From Galeruca laticollis (lineage: Eukaryota; Arthropoda; Insecta; Coleoptera; Chrysomelidae): a stretch of 64,000 nt of DNA. The translations under genes were made by a program, and so were the position numbers. Positions 35,560-48,529 of this stretch are shown here, in pieces. The stretch lies in contig OY998176.1 in the NCBI GenBank assembly GCA_963921935.1, positions 172,914,445 through 172,978,444 of the forward strand, read 5' to 3'. The notes under the pieces were generated by a model. It did no database searches, was not told the origin of the DNA, and was given only the letters and a program-made list of their open reading frames with translations. Each line of letters begins with the position of its first letter. Position 1 is the first letter of the stretch.

Positions 35560-37445
35560 AACGACGAAAATCGACAGAATATCAGCGGCATTGAAATTGA
35601 AGAACCTTTTGACGAATCAGATTAAAATTATGATCCAAATACTTCGTCGGATTCAGAAGATGAAATTGGCAATAACACAAGAAGATGCACGAAACTTAAA
35701 TCGACAACTGAATAAGTGAATGTCATTGAAGAAGGGAAAAATTAAAGAAAGCGTAACAAAAGAGACAAAGCAGATCCATCGTCTTGGGAAAGAAATAAAC
35801 AAAAATATTCAAGGATGCGCAGTAAAGAATACACAGCAAAAAAGAAGGAAAAAGATGGATCCTCTATAGTGAAAGTGAAGAGAAGAGAAACGCGAGAGAA
35901 ATGAAACCCAGATGTGCTTCAGTATTATTTTTAGCATCGAAAGAAAATAGAAGGTGTTCAATGATAACTGAGGAGCAACGACGGTAAATTTTCGACGGGT
36001 TTTGGTCTGACATGGATTGACACCAACGAAAGTTATTTTTTTGAACACTAGTTAATAAACGTCCAACAAATCTAAAGAGAACACTAAGGAAATCACGACG
36101 TAGTTCAAGTCTATTCTATCATCTGAAAAAAGATAATACCGTTATTCCTGTATGTAAGAAAATGTTTCTCTCCGCATTAGGCTTGAGTGAGTTGAGTATT
36201 CAGAACTGGGTGAAGAGCAGTCGTGACTCCGGGATCTCAACAGCAAGTTCTAGAGTTTTTCCCAACAAGATCAAAGCTATCAATATTGAACGTAGAAATG
36301 AAGTTAAATCCTTCCTTGAAAAATTGCTAAAGATGCACTGCCATTTAACAACGAGTAAACTTCACTTAGAAACAATTTTTCAATCATATAAAAAAGTGTA
36401 TGACGTATACAAACAAAATTATCTTGAATCTTCTGTTGGGTATGATGTCTTCTTAAAGGAAAGGAAAAATGAGAACATTGATGTGTACCATCCCCGAAAG
36501 TACCAGTGTGATTTATGTTTTTCGTATAGACAATGTCGACCAAGGAGATTACGAATCACACATTAACCAAAAAGATCACGCTAGAAAGGAGAAAAATAAA
36601 GATAAGTAAGACGCGTTGAACGGAAAAGTGTGTGTATTCACCATAGATGTACAAGCGGTCCAACTTGTTCCTGTCATCACAGCAGGCATGGTTTACTTTA
36701 AACAGAAACTTGCATGCCATAACTTCACCATCTATAATTTAGCAAATAATAAATTAGTTTGTTTTATATGGCATGAGGGAGAGGGCAAAATGGACGCCAA
36801 CTCCTGTGCTTCTTGTATAATTGATTTTTTTAATGAAGAGTTAGATGTGCAAGAGAAAAAGAACCCAAAAATTTTCTACAGCGATTGATGTTCTGCCCAC
36901 AACCGCAACGTGACATTGACCAAGGCACTTTGATATTTCTGCATCGAAAATGATTCTGTGATTATAAAGAAATATTTGGTTAAGGGCCATTCGCAAACGG
37001 AGTGCGACAGTGTGCACACCAATATTGGAAGGAAAAAGAAAAATTAATGCATTCATTCACCATCCAACTATGTAGATATAATAATGGTGGCCCGTTAAAG
37101 TTCCAAAAATCCATACATATTTAAATACATTGATCACCGATGTTTCAATGATTATTCCGAAATCAAGTATTATCCATCCATTCGCCCCGGAAAAAAGTAG
37201 GACATGAGTGCGTTAATAATCTGAGAACTCTAAGGCATTCTAAAGATTCAGCTATCCAGTACAAACTAAACTGTGACGAGGAGTGGCAGTTTCTACCAGT
37301 TCGCAAGAACACTAGCAATGCAGGAAAAGTAAAAAATGAATAATGACCGTTTGCTCATCACAGAAGACAGATTCAATCACCTTCAGTCACTCAAGACCGT
37401 TATTCACTCAGACTATGGTGGGTTCTTCGATTCTTTGAAGCACAA
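35560..37445 (+). pseudogene. Transposase-like protein of the same superfamily as the 5.6-kb copy, copy 2
   Basis: A long decayed frame runs in this order: acidic N-terminus (SSDSEDEIG about 35645), Lys/Arg-rich block with SSWERNKQKY (about 35780), VIPVCKKMFLSALGLS (about 36140-36190), a 134-codon frame to 36566 with YQCDLCFSYRQC, FTIDVQAVQL (about 36640), YKKLACHNFTIYNL-type core, FYSDxCSAHNRNVTL (about 36875-36920), KGHSQTECDSVH (about 36980-37010), HDEEW-like CDEEWQFLP (about 37275) and DYGGFFDSLKH (about 37410-37440). The Asp of FTIDVQ, the Asp of YSD and the Glu/Asp of TECDS would suit a DDE/D core (inference). It belongs to a widespread set of uncharacterised insect proteins; it is diverged from copy 1. 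Stops and frameshifts throughout. No terminal repeats found. Confidence 0.62.
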
Positions 37446-37449
37446 ATTT

Positions 37450-40400
37450 TTTTTGTTTCAAAAATATTGTAAAAAATTGTTTATTTCAGTTCATAATTTT
37501 TTACATGTTATAAAAATAAATGTATTTTCTTGTGTCATGTTGTTTATTGTATGTAAAAAATTTGAAAAAACAATGTAAGAGAGATATAATAATGTGGTAA
37601 CAAAACCTCGTAAGTCCTGAAATAAAATGCCGTTTAAATGTGAAAATAATCGTATCTTACGTTTTTTTTTAAAGTTGAACTTTACTTTTTTCAAGTTAAT
37701 CGTTATAACAACTGATCCAATTCGTTGAAATACCCACTTTTCAGGAAAAAAACGACCTTAAAAGTTGTATTTGCAATTATGGGAAGTTTTATGTGATTTG
37801 CCGAAATATACATATTTTGAGACACGAGGTTTTGACATCTGAGTGACGAATTGTTGATTTGAGGATAACTTTCATTGAATTGAAATAGTCTGTAAGAAAG
37901 GATATATTAGAGTCTCTGAATCCAGAAAACCACCTTATGTCCTTATAATCAAGTGAAACTTTACTTCATAAGAAGGATCACTAGGTCAATGTTTTGATTT
38001 TTTGTACACTGATGATAGAAGTGCGATATTTCCGGAAATTTTATTTTACTATTATATCTCAATATTGCTGGCAAAAGTAATCAGTGAGCAAAGACTTATC
38101 ATCTTCATAAAATTTCAGGTGTTTTTCCGATAATAAGGAAGTTTCCACTATTTTATTCCACATTGGAATGTCTTAGAAGAGTATACAAACCTTAGATATG
38201 AAAGAAGTTTCATTAAACCATTCACCAGTTTCAAGAACTGGTATTTTAATGAAACTAATATTATGGAGGACATACATATTTCTAGTTAAGTTCTCATTAT
38301 TCATGTTGATTTGAAATCAATCAATTATGTTATCGATTCATCATACTTTAGATACTTATTATAAAATAACAACATCAAAATAATGTTTTCTTCAAAGATA
38401 GACATTTCAGTCTTATCCACTCCCCTCCTATATATAACAGGCATAAGAATGATAGGGTGGCAAAAGCGCTACCACTTAATATTTATAATATATTAACATT
38501 TTTGAACGGATTATGCGGCTCTTAAGGCTAAGAAATTCCCCTCAGATGCACATACCAGCCAACAAATGGGCTATTAGTGACGTAAAATACATTTAGTTCG
38601 TATTTTTCAGGCAAATAAATTTAAGAAAGTTGATTAATACGTAAAAATATGACGATGAAAAATTATTAAATAATGAATTTTGAAACACTTCTACAATTAC
38701 ATTCGATTTACTATTTTCAACTTACAATGTTTTCCTTATTCTGAATTTTACGCCACTATTTTGAAGAGAAATGTTTATACATTAGCTTGTAAAAAGGTAT
38801 TCTAGTGATTTGAGCTATTTTCATTCGTGTAGTGAGTTTCCTTTTGTAAAGTCGAACTTTTATTATAATATTACTATTTTTTCAGTCTGATTATTGTGAC
38901 ATATCTATGACAGTGTCATTTGAAAAGGAAGTATTAAACTCTATTACAACGAGTGGAAATCTAGTCTATTTAAGAATTAGCAATAATTTTATTCAATTTA
39001 AATAAATATGAAATCGATGACATCATAATTTGCGAATTTTCTTCCTTGTAGATTAGGTTATATTTTCCAATAAATTATACTATTCTAATCTTATTAATAC
39101 TTATAGTATAAATAACATAGTGGTCTGCAAATATCATGCAAAGCAACAAGTTTTAGTTTCATACATTGCAGCAAAACTGGATTGACCGCACCATACAATA
39201 TACACTCTCGAAATATTTAATGTGGTTATTCCGATTTCCATTCGATATTATCTTACAGCAATCTACTCATGCATCAGTTAATTCGAATATTTTATTATTG
39301 AACATTGTGTTTAACCCGTACCATGAATCATTGCAATAATATATTAAAATTTGACATTTCAAAAGGAGAAACACTTCTTCATCGAATTATTGTTCGATAA
39401 TATTGACTATAAGCGTGAATTGGACAGTTATATACATACACTAGCAATAAAAAAATGTGCCTAGATACTAGTACTCTCTAAATAATTGAACAAACGTCAG
39501 TTTGCTTTTTAATAGTCTCTACAGCATCAAGCGTTTCATTCTTAATATTTGCTTGTTAGGTCATTATTCTTTATTTCAATGGACATATTCCGTCATAATA
39601 TATTTCTATCTATATTCCAATTTTGTTCAATTCTCCCATTATCGTGAATAATAACCTAACTGCAGAAATATATTTAGAAGTGTTACAGTCTCAAACTATT
39701 TTGAATTTTTTGTGAAGAATGAGTTTTGAACTGAATATATAAAATTTACAATATACCTATCGAAATTAATATATATATATTTACACTTTGGCTTATATCT
39801 CAATGTTACTAAATGGTTTGCTTACTTATAACACCAAGTGTTGTACTAAGTTTGGACTTTCGATACTATTTTTTAAAAAACATTTTCTAGTAGAGTATCT
39901 GACAAAGCCCAAATCTATAGACGCTCAATCAAGTTTCCTAGTAAAAGCATGCGCGAAAAATGTAGCACAGTTTCCTACTTACAGCTAACATAAGACTATT
40001 TGTTTCTATTAAGATCATTTAATATGATTGTCAATGACTCTGTATAAATATTGATTGATTAAGTCTTCTAAAACCTATCAAGAATAGCATTAATACGCAA
40101 TTAGCATATAGAAGCTCGTATCAACCTAAACCCATGCGATCAGGTGTTACTTTTAAATTATAATTTCGAAAATCGATTACACATGTCGGTATAAGATAAA
40201 ATTGTGCTTGTTTGTTCAATTTTAGATGGTGGAAAGTTGGATAGTTCTTCAAGTATTTGTTGATTGCTTATTAGAGTATATTGGAAAAAGTATTTGTACT
40301 GCTATTATTAATTTTTTTTGTCAAACAATACTTAGTTCTAATTCCCAATGGAACGCTACGATTCCAAGATATATAGTTTTATCCCAGTAGACAAATTAGT

Positions 40401-41160
40401 TCTATATTTCATTTGAGGATATTCCACACTTACCTATTGTTGATAACAAAGAAGCATGTGCAAAATTTATGTGGTTTGTTCCAATGGGATATTTTTATAA
40501 ATTTAGTTTCCTTCTGACTTGGTTCCATTATCAATTTTTCATACAATGTAACTTAATGTAACTGTTTTTTTAGCTACCACAGCAAAATAATAATAAAATC
40601 TAACTTATAATTTTTTCTCAGCATATCATATGATATTATTTCTTCCTTTAATAATATTATGAAATTTTTTGAACGAATTTAAAAAAAATACATGCCTAGT
40701 AATATTTAGAACTGGAAATTATCATGCCAAATTGTTTTTAGAAATAAAAGTAGGAAATACTCAATAAGACATGTGGCTGTTAATTGCTGGAGTAATTAGT
40801 GTGTTTTAAATTATCAACGTAACCATAATTGGAGAGTTTTTGTTATTCGTAAGATTGTGCAATTCGAAACTAACTGATTCATAAACTTTATGTTTCATTA
40901 TCGGATATCCACTTGAAAGTATTCAAAATATTTTTTCACCATACTTCAATACTCTCAAGTTATTTTTGACATAGAGTGCTAAGTTCTAGTTAGTTCAGCA
41001 CAATTATTAAAAACGAATTTATTCAATAACTGGTTAGATTTTTAGTTGCCTACCTCCAATCATTTGCCTTCCATGTGATACACAAACTTTCAAGTAAGAT
41101 GGTAGATTCGCATTAAATTTACTATTTCCACCCTTACTGTGTAGAAATTGCCCTTATAAA
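37450..41160. other. AT-rich non-coding stretch
   Basis: About 3.7 kb with no coding region, element end or structured RNA that I can identify. All frames are under 70 codons and of random composition. Confidence 0.5.
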
Positions 41161-41528
41161 TGAAACTAACTGTTTCTAAATAATTCCACAGTATAATGAG
41201 AAATTTCTAAAAATTTTTACAATTGCTTCGATATCTTAAAATATCATCGTCAGATTGACAGAAGTTGCATTTGATAAGATGCCTACCTGACCTCTCTGAT
41301 TATTGACTCAATATATATGAATAGAAAAAAAAGATATGATATGAAAAAGCATGGATATTATTGGCTCTACGGGGATATCCTGGATAACTTCTTCCGATTT
41401 ATAACCAGTATATCAGTATAACCTAACCAACGAAAACTATTTTCTGCCCATCTTCACAATCATTACTCAAGAAGACAGTTTTATAGTGAAGAACTGCCTA
41501 GATGTATCTGTTCATTGATGACTTCATA

Positions 41529-42535
41529 TTATGGGTCACTTAAGTGTCTTCTTATTCCTAGTTCCTCAAGGACATCTAGTTTTCTTCCGTTATCATGAAT
41601 ATGTTGCACTTTTAGTCCTATTTTAGGTGATAATAAATGTTTGGTGTCAAGTAGTTGTTTTGCGTAATCGGATTTCTCTGCTTGTTCGTAATTGTTCATT
41701 GTGTATACTTTCAAAATTTCTAAATGTTTGACCTATATAGACAGCATTGCATTCTGGACATTTAAGTTTGTATATACGAAACGTTTGTAATGGGGATATT
41801 TCCATTTTTACATTTATTAATTTTGAACTTACATTACTTTTTGTTTTAAAAGAAATTGTTGTATTTGTTGCTAACGATACTATCTTTGAACTATTATTGG
41901 AAATATTACAAACATATGTGATGGTTTCGTAATTTTCTATTGCTCTAGTTTGTTTAAGGAATATTAGTTGTGATGCCCCTTTTTCTCATCTATATTAAGT
42001 AATTTATTTATTATATGCAATGGATAACCGTTGGATGTGCCTATTTAACTAATTCTATTAATTCCTCTATAAAAATTATATCTGTTCATTGAAACTGAAA
42101 ATTCTTTATTTATCATTGTGTGATGCTGATTTATTTGACATGGGATGATTGGCATAATGTGGTATATATCTTAGTGTGTGTTGGTTTTCTGTCAATTGAA
42201 TAAGCGAGTACTTCATCAACTCTTTGAATTTTTAAGTCCAAAAAATTTATTGAGTAATTTTTTTCACCTTCTAATGTAATTTTAATTTTTGGGTGTTAAT
42301 TATTAATATGATTGGAAAAGAGATTTTCGTTCACTACCTACAAAACAAGATAATATGTCATCCACAATTTTAGAGAAAATAATAGTAACATCAAATGAAA
42401 TGAGTTCAGAGTTATCATGTAAATTGTATGTTTTTAATCGTTTGATTAGTTCTATTGAATTTTCAATTGGTCTAATTGGTTTCTGTACTGTGTTGTCCAA
42501 AATCTGAGAGCAGGTCCAACACAGTTCAAGTAAGC
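41529..42535 (-). pseudogene. Penelope-like RT and GIY-YIG fragment with palm deletion (locus B, minus copy)
   Basis: From 42520 leftwards one frame reads IRPIENSIELIKRLKTYNL, then SFDVTIIFSKI, the RT motif A region, and continues at once with VDDILSCFVG, the motif C region. Motif B is absent, so an in-frame deletion has fused motifs A and C. Further left, about 41714-41529, comes the end of the endonuclease region: KSDYAKQLLDTKHLLSP and LEELGIRRHLSDP. Stops lie between. The product could not polymerise DNA. Confidence 0.72.
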
Positions 42536-42539
42536 TTCT

Positions 42540-42640
42540 CAATGAGTATGAAAAAAAAATCCATCATAAATAAAAATTCTCAATCTCCACAATTACACGG
42601 AACCGTTAAATTACATAAAGTGTGGAAACCCTGCTTACCT
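42540..42640 (+). pseudogene. Penelope-like RT N-terminal scrap (locus B)
   Basis: The plus frame contains SPQLHGTVKLHKVWKPCLP, the first conserved RT block of the family (LYGTVKLHK in locus A). It abuts the minus copy in opposite orientation, another sign of inversion. Confidence 0.6.
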
Positions 42641-44389
42641 CACCCTCCCCCTTACCCCTATAGAAAGTCGTAACTGACAAAATGAGGATTTTAATATTTT
42701 TGCTCATTTCACATCTATATATATTATCAACGTACCAAATCAAAAAATCATAACTAGAGTCTAAATAGGTAACATAACATAGAATATTTGCCGTATCTTT
42801 GAAATATTCAGAGATTAATAAACGAAAAAATCGTATCTGTCCTGTGCTAGATTGAATTATCGTCTCCGACAGTTATGACATTTTAAGTTAGTATTATGAA
42901 GCCTATCATTTCAAAAACGCATGGTGCAAATATACTATCTGCTCAATACCAAGTCTGTTTGTCGCATCTACTTAAAATTTGTATTTTAGACACAAGAAAG
43001 TTCGTTTATCAACTTTTCTATATTGCTAAACATATAATTTGATATTCTTTGGGTTGTAGTAATAATACCACGATGCCAAATGTTTGAAGGGATCATATTT
43101 GTCGCCAGGATTATTTGTTATAACGAAATTGCCACAATATGGCATGAAGCTACTGCCGGAATATCGCAATCAGATATAATAATTTTTTATTGTTGCTCAG
43201 GAATTCACATTCATTTACAACTTGTATGGAATATTGCGAGGCCCAGAACAAAAATTAGACCCTTTACTGTTTTTTTTATGAATTTCATTAATTCTGAAAG
43301 CACTGCTATAAATTGCATCCAACTGATATATCTTATATGACGTCATGCTTTTATGAGTGCTGACTCATTTCACCACCAAGTAAAGAAGTCGTTAAAGCAG
43401 AGAGGTGAAATTTTGTATTTCGATTTCGACGGTTACAAAAACTGTGGTAGAATATGCAATAATGATAAAACAACTAGTATTGAAATGAATGACTTTTAAG
43501 ACGTCCACGATTGATCAGCCAGGTTTATTCTGATAAAAAGGTTTCAAAACCATGTTTATCAAAATTTTGTGAAGTAAATTTTTTCACAGGATGAAAGAAA
43601 CGATTTTACAAAAGTTTTAAAGGAGGGTGTGGCCCAACCAAAAATCATATCTTCGTCAAGAGCAATAAGTGTAGTTCGATAACAGAATTTATTTAAAAAA
43701 CTACAAGGAATAAGGTTATCTTAATATAGGGTAAATTTTTGGGAGGAGTTGCTTGAAACGACAGAAAATATAAACTTTCATAATTAAGGTTTTTATTCAA
43801 TTATTTAAATTAGAAATAAACTGTTGCTTTCCACTAAAATGCATAATAAGAGGTACACGTTTTTTCCTCTTTAATAAACGAATTTCTCCAATTTAATTAG
43901 TTTTATTCGAATTTCCTAAGCCAATATGTTCTAAGGGATTGTTTCTAATACGAAAACTCGTATACATTGCAATAAATACGACATAAGGCGTTATTACTAA
44001 GTCCAAAAGTTCTATTGATCAAACTTTTCAAATAATCCTTTGTTTTAGTATTTATGACTGAATGCTATTGGAATGTTAACAACGTATAACTTTTTCGTCC
44101 GTGGACCAAAAAGTTGGCTTTTGATATTACGGGAAAGTACTAATCCACTTAAGTCCAGAAAGCTTTCAATAAGTCGAAACTTCACATTAATTAGTTACGA
44201 CCTTTTGTCTAAGCAAGGCAGTGTAGTTGATTACATTGATAATCCTAATAAAAAATCAGCTAAGAAACTGAGCACTACCAATTACAAGATAGCTCTAAAT
44301 TCATTTCAGTTCATTTACCACTTACCATGAAACGTATTATACCAATATATTCCATAAAATTCTTCCAAAATAATGCATAACACTTGTAA
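42641..44389. other. Unrecognised sequence inside Penelope locus B
   Basis: Contains an 85-codon plus-strand frame at 44073-44330 with no recognisable motif, and otherwise only short frames. It could be an insertion that separated the two Penelope copies; no element ends were seen. Confidence 0.4.
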
Positions 44390-45300
44390 GAAAATTACTA
44401 GAAGGTAAAAATATTAATCCAGGAATAATATCAGATATACTCAATTTATCTCATGGAAGCCGTATATTACCAATTTTGGCAACCATTGTTATGGATAGTT
44501 TAGAGAGAATGTGAATATGAATGTGATTGTAACATTACAAAAAATGTCTTATTTTGGTATAGATATATAGATGACATAATAGCTTGTTTTGTAGGTTGTG
44601 AACGACAGTGAGATGTATTTATAAATAATATTAATAATTTACCCACACAAATTCAATTTACATTACTAGTTGAAGAAAATAACTCAAATATTTTTTTATA
44701 AAAAAACTGAAATAGTTAATAATGTAATCGATTATTCAATTTACAGAAAACCAACACAGACTGATGTGACTATTCCATATAGTTCCATTATCAGCGTACA
44801 ATTCAATAAAACATACAGCTTTTTCTGTTGCTATTAACAAATATATTTTTGATAGAGAAATTAACATAATAGAACAAATAGTCTTTCTTTCAAAACAGAG
44901 AGTAATGTAAGTACAAAATGTACAAATTTGTTGAATGCAAGAACAAAAATATCCCCATTATTGAAGTATTTAAAATAGTATATATAAACTTAAAAGTCCA
45001 GAATGTAATGCTGCCTATACAGGTCAACCACTTAGAAATTTTCAAATGAGGCACCATGAACACTTACCAGCATACAGATTAAAACAACGCAAAACATCTA
45101 CTTGACACCAAACGTCCACTAACATCTAGCACAGAACTAGAAGTACTACATTTGTACTGGACGAATTAGAAGTCACTTAAGGGTACCATATTAGGAAGTC
45201 GTCAATGAACAGATACAGCTAGGGAGATCTCCACTTTTAACCGGTCTTCTCAAGTTATAATTGTAAAGATCAGGAGATATAGATTACCTTGTTTTCAATA
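44390..45300 (+). pseudogene. Penelope-like RT palm and GIY-YIG domain (locus B, plus copy)
   Basis: Recognisable blocks in order: LLEGKNINPGIISDIL and ILATIVMDSLERM (about 44395-44515, RT motif B), WYRYIDDIIACFVG (about 44557-44600, motif C, catalytic IDD intact), IDYSIYRKPTQTDVTIP (about 44728-44780), KHTAFSVAINK (about 44810-44840), EINIIEQI, then the endonuclease part LKSPECNAAYTGQPLRNF (about 44990-45045) with HHEHLPAYRLKQ. Frameshifts and stops separate these. GIY is replaced by AYTG-type residues. Confidence 0.74.
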
Positions 45301-45777
45301 TCATTGCACAGTTATACTGATCTTAAATGGGAAAAAGATATCCAGGATATCCCCAACGAGTTAATAATATCTAAGCTGTGTCATATCATATCTTCTTTAT
45401 TCTATTCATACCTATATATTGAGTCAATCACAAGTCATATCTAAGCTTCATTATTTGTAATATCATATCTTTTTGTTTTCTCTACTCATTTATTGTCAAT
45501 CACTTCTGGATCTAGCCAAAAATATTTATTAAACATCAGGTAGGCATAACATGAAATTTAATGTAACTTCTGTCGTCCAGACGATGATATTTAATGATAT
45601 TGAATCAATTGTCAAGTTTTTAGAATTATCATAATGTTCTCATTCTATTGTGGAATTATTTAGGAACAGTTAGTTTCTTTTATAACAGTGAGTGGATTTA
45701 CAGTTTGTCTCTCTATCATTTCATTCTAAATGATGAAGTATCACGTTTTGAACTATCTTCAATAATTACACAATAAA

Positions 45778-45780
<3 letters not shown>

Positions 45781-45836
<56 letters not shown>

Positions 45837-45842
45837 AATATA

Positions 45843-45890
<48 letters not shown>
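45781..45890. repeat. (AT)n microsatellite, left flank of Penelope locus C
   Basis: Two AT runs (about 45784-45830 and 45850-45888) separated by a short AT-rich bridge. A longer AT array lies at the other end of locus C. Confidence 0.9.
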
Positions 45891-45892
<2 letters not shown>

Positions 45893-46639
45893 AAGAATTT
45901 AGTCTCGACTGACTAAGTTAAGAAGAAAACTCCCAAATATTGGGGATGCAGTCAGGGGCCAGCAATCAAACTATGCGAAGATTGTGTGGACTATTTTATC
46001 AAAGTCAAGCTTTAGAAACAGTTCGATTCATTTTAAAAACAACTTGAATAGTACTATACGAATTAATTCACAATTAAAATATGTATAATATCGGTTACAT
46101 ACTAATAGTGAGATTATTCAAAAGAGCATTCGAAACATAAGAAATATTCTTTCTGAAAACTAGGCAGTCTATTTTAATTTTTCAAACTACATTATAACAA
46201 TTTTTCGATTTTTGTTTCTTTCTCAAAGACCAGGAAAAGCCAACTAGACTCTCCCGCGTAACGTGTTAGGTTTTCAAAAGAAGTAGCTGGAGTAAAAATT
46301 GAGTTTTTCATCTCTTTATCTTTATCAACAAAGATCTTATGTAAGTTAGTGACTAAAGTAACAGGAAAATTCTTCAAAAGATCGAAGTAGAACAGTTAAA
46401 ATTATGAACGTGAAAACGTATAGGGCATTAAGTTTTTAAGAATGAATAAGTTATGCACAAAAATTCATTTTGGTTTGAACTTAGTATCGTGAATAAGAGC
46501 GTTGAAACTGTATTAAGATATTGAAAGCAAAAAATTTATTGAGAATGTAGAATTATTATAAAGAAAATGATTTTTTCAAAAGTATATAAAGAAAAGGTGA
46601 AACTAAATGTGAGTTAACTTAATTGTGATTCGAAATTTT

Positions 46640-48515
46640 TAGAATGTAGAGAAGTATATGGCACTCAAGTCATCAATGTCACTTCTTCTATTCATACAAT
46701 TATCATGTCTGTTGTTTTCAATCATTTCCAAAAAAGTTTTTTTTTGTAGATTCTTTTCTTCTCTAAATACACTTGCATTAATATAGTCAATATTGTGATC
46801 ATTTGACATTACATGTTCTGCTAATGCACAAGATTTTTTAAAATTTTTGTCAGATTTGTGTTAAATGATACGGCCTTTTAAGCAACGTGAAGTGTTGCCA
46901 ATGTAGATTTTATCACACGAAGATCAAGGGATCTTATAAAACACATTAGATTTATCCATTGTTGGTACTGTAGTTTCAGGTTTAGAATATAATGATTTAA
47001 CAATGGGAATATTTTTGTTTGCTATTTTTATGTTTTCATCTTTTGAAATATTGATAAGCTTGGGTGTTAGTTCCTCCATGTAAGGTAAGGACCCATATTT
47101 AGTTCGTAGTATAGCAGTATTGTTAGAGATGTGAGCAATATGTTGTGGAATATTAGCAACATTGGAAGTTCGACCAAAATTTGGACTGCTGAAAAGGAGT
47201 TTATTAATGGTAATGGATAAGTATTCTCAACCAGTATCTGCCTTAGTTGCTCGAGTCCTTCCCTTTCTTTGGTTTAGTGGGTTACTTTGTAAACACGGGA
47301 CTTCGGGGCTATTATCAAGTTAATTTCCATTTTTTGAGGATGATAGGAGTTGTAATTTATGAACCTATTGCTACACATTGGTTCTCTGTACCATTCTGTG
47401 ATTAATGTGTTATCAGAAGTTCTAATGACTTTTATGGCTATAAGAGGGAATTTGTTATCTATCTCGTTTTCCACTGTGAGCTGTAGGTTAGGATTAATTG
47501 TTAAACGTGTCAAGGATTTTTTGGATTCCATTCTGTGGAACACATACTATGATGTCATCGACAAATTTTTTAAAGAGGGTACTTGGAAACTCAACAGTGG
47601 CAGACTATGGTCAACCAAATAACCCATCACATAATTAGCAATAACTGGAGAACTACTCCCTCCCATAAGGGCTCCCAACATTATTTTCAAACATAAAGTA
47701 AGTTGAAGAAAAGAGATATTCAAGTGCTCAAAAAAGTCTTCCTGTCAAACTTACAATGTCCGCAAATATCATTCCATTTTTTGGAAATACAATTGAGAAC
47801 ATGGTTTAACGAAAGATAGATAAATAAAGGAATAACATCCAAGCTAACAATAACATAATTATCGGGAATTTCGAAGTCATTTATGGAACTGCTAAATGAA
47901 AATGAATTTTTAAGTTAATAAGGGTTGTTCGTATTATAAGCCAAAGTCAGAATTTCTGTGATGTGACTTTCAAGTACAGTCGCTGGTGAATTTATTCACG
48001 GAATAATCGGTCTCATGCTGAGTTCCGGTTAATGTATTTTTGGCAAGGAATAAAATCTCGGAGCAATGGAGTTGTACAAACGAATATTTTTAGCCAAGGA
48101 TTGTTCAAGGATTTTACTTTTTTCCAAATCTGAAATTAGTTTACTGGTTTTTTGTTGTATTGTCCTAGTAAGATCTTTATTAAGTTTCTTATAGTAGGTA
48201 GAATCGTCCAGCAATTCCAAAGATTTTGTAATAAAATCATCTTTGTACATAGCGTCAGTAACGTTACCTGTCGGTATCATTGTCACTCAATAAAATATAA
48301 ATATTTCCATAACTTTTCAAAAAAAATGTTTGTCTTATGATAAATACATTTGTGTCAGGTATTGAAAATTATTATCACTTTTATGAAGAAAGTGCATAAT
48401 TACATTTGTAGCTTGAGCTCTACATAAGTTTTTTTGATATGAATATGAATTATGTATCATGTTGTTATCAAAATCTGCTAAGAGTGGACCTAGATTAAAT
48501 TCTTTCTTAGAAACT
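46640..48515 (-). pseudogene. Penelope-like protein, near full span (locus C, minus copy)
   Basis: From 48515 leftwards: LPVSKKEFNLGPLLADFDNN and CRAQATNVIMHFL (about 48510-48400), then an 85-codon frame 48286-48029 with LLDDSTYYKKLNKDLTRTI and the RT block PRFYSLPKIH. The palm is largely missing between about 48020 and 47560; what is seen there is short shifted pieces. At 47543-47274 the frame has VIRTSDNTLITEWYREP and FINYNSYHPQKM, the region after motif C. The C-terminal endonuclease region, about 46960-46640, has lost its reading frame but mirrors the plus copy. Inactive. The family usually encodes RT plus GIY-YIG in one ORF. Confidence 0.78.
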
Positions 48516-48529
48516 GGTAGGCTGAATTT

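Larger units (their letters stand above)
41161..45682. mobile_element. Penelope-like element locus B, two copies head to head
   Basis: Same family as locus A. Outer ends mirror: GAAACTAACTGTTTCTAAAT near 41163 against a reversed match with one difference near 45660-45680. The TGACGAT-type blocks near 41246 and 45585 also match. A minus-strand copy occupies about 41340-42535 and a plus-strand copy about 44390-45640. Between them is a plus-oriented scrap (42540-42640) and 1.7 kb of unrecognised sequence, so this locus has been rearranged more than locus A. Confidence 0.7.

Noticed and set aside
42476..42673. 65-codon frame treated as a new small gene
   Set aside because: Its recognisable part is the Penelope block HGTVKLHK; the rest is translation of opposite-strand Penelope and unrelated sequence.
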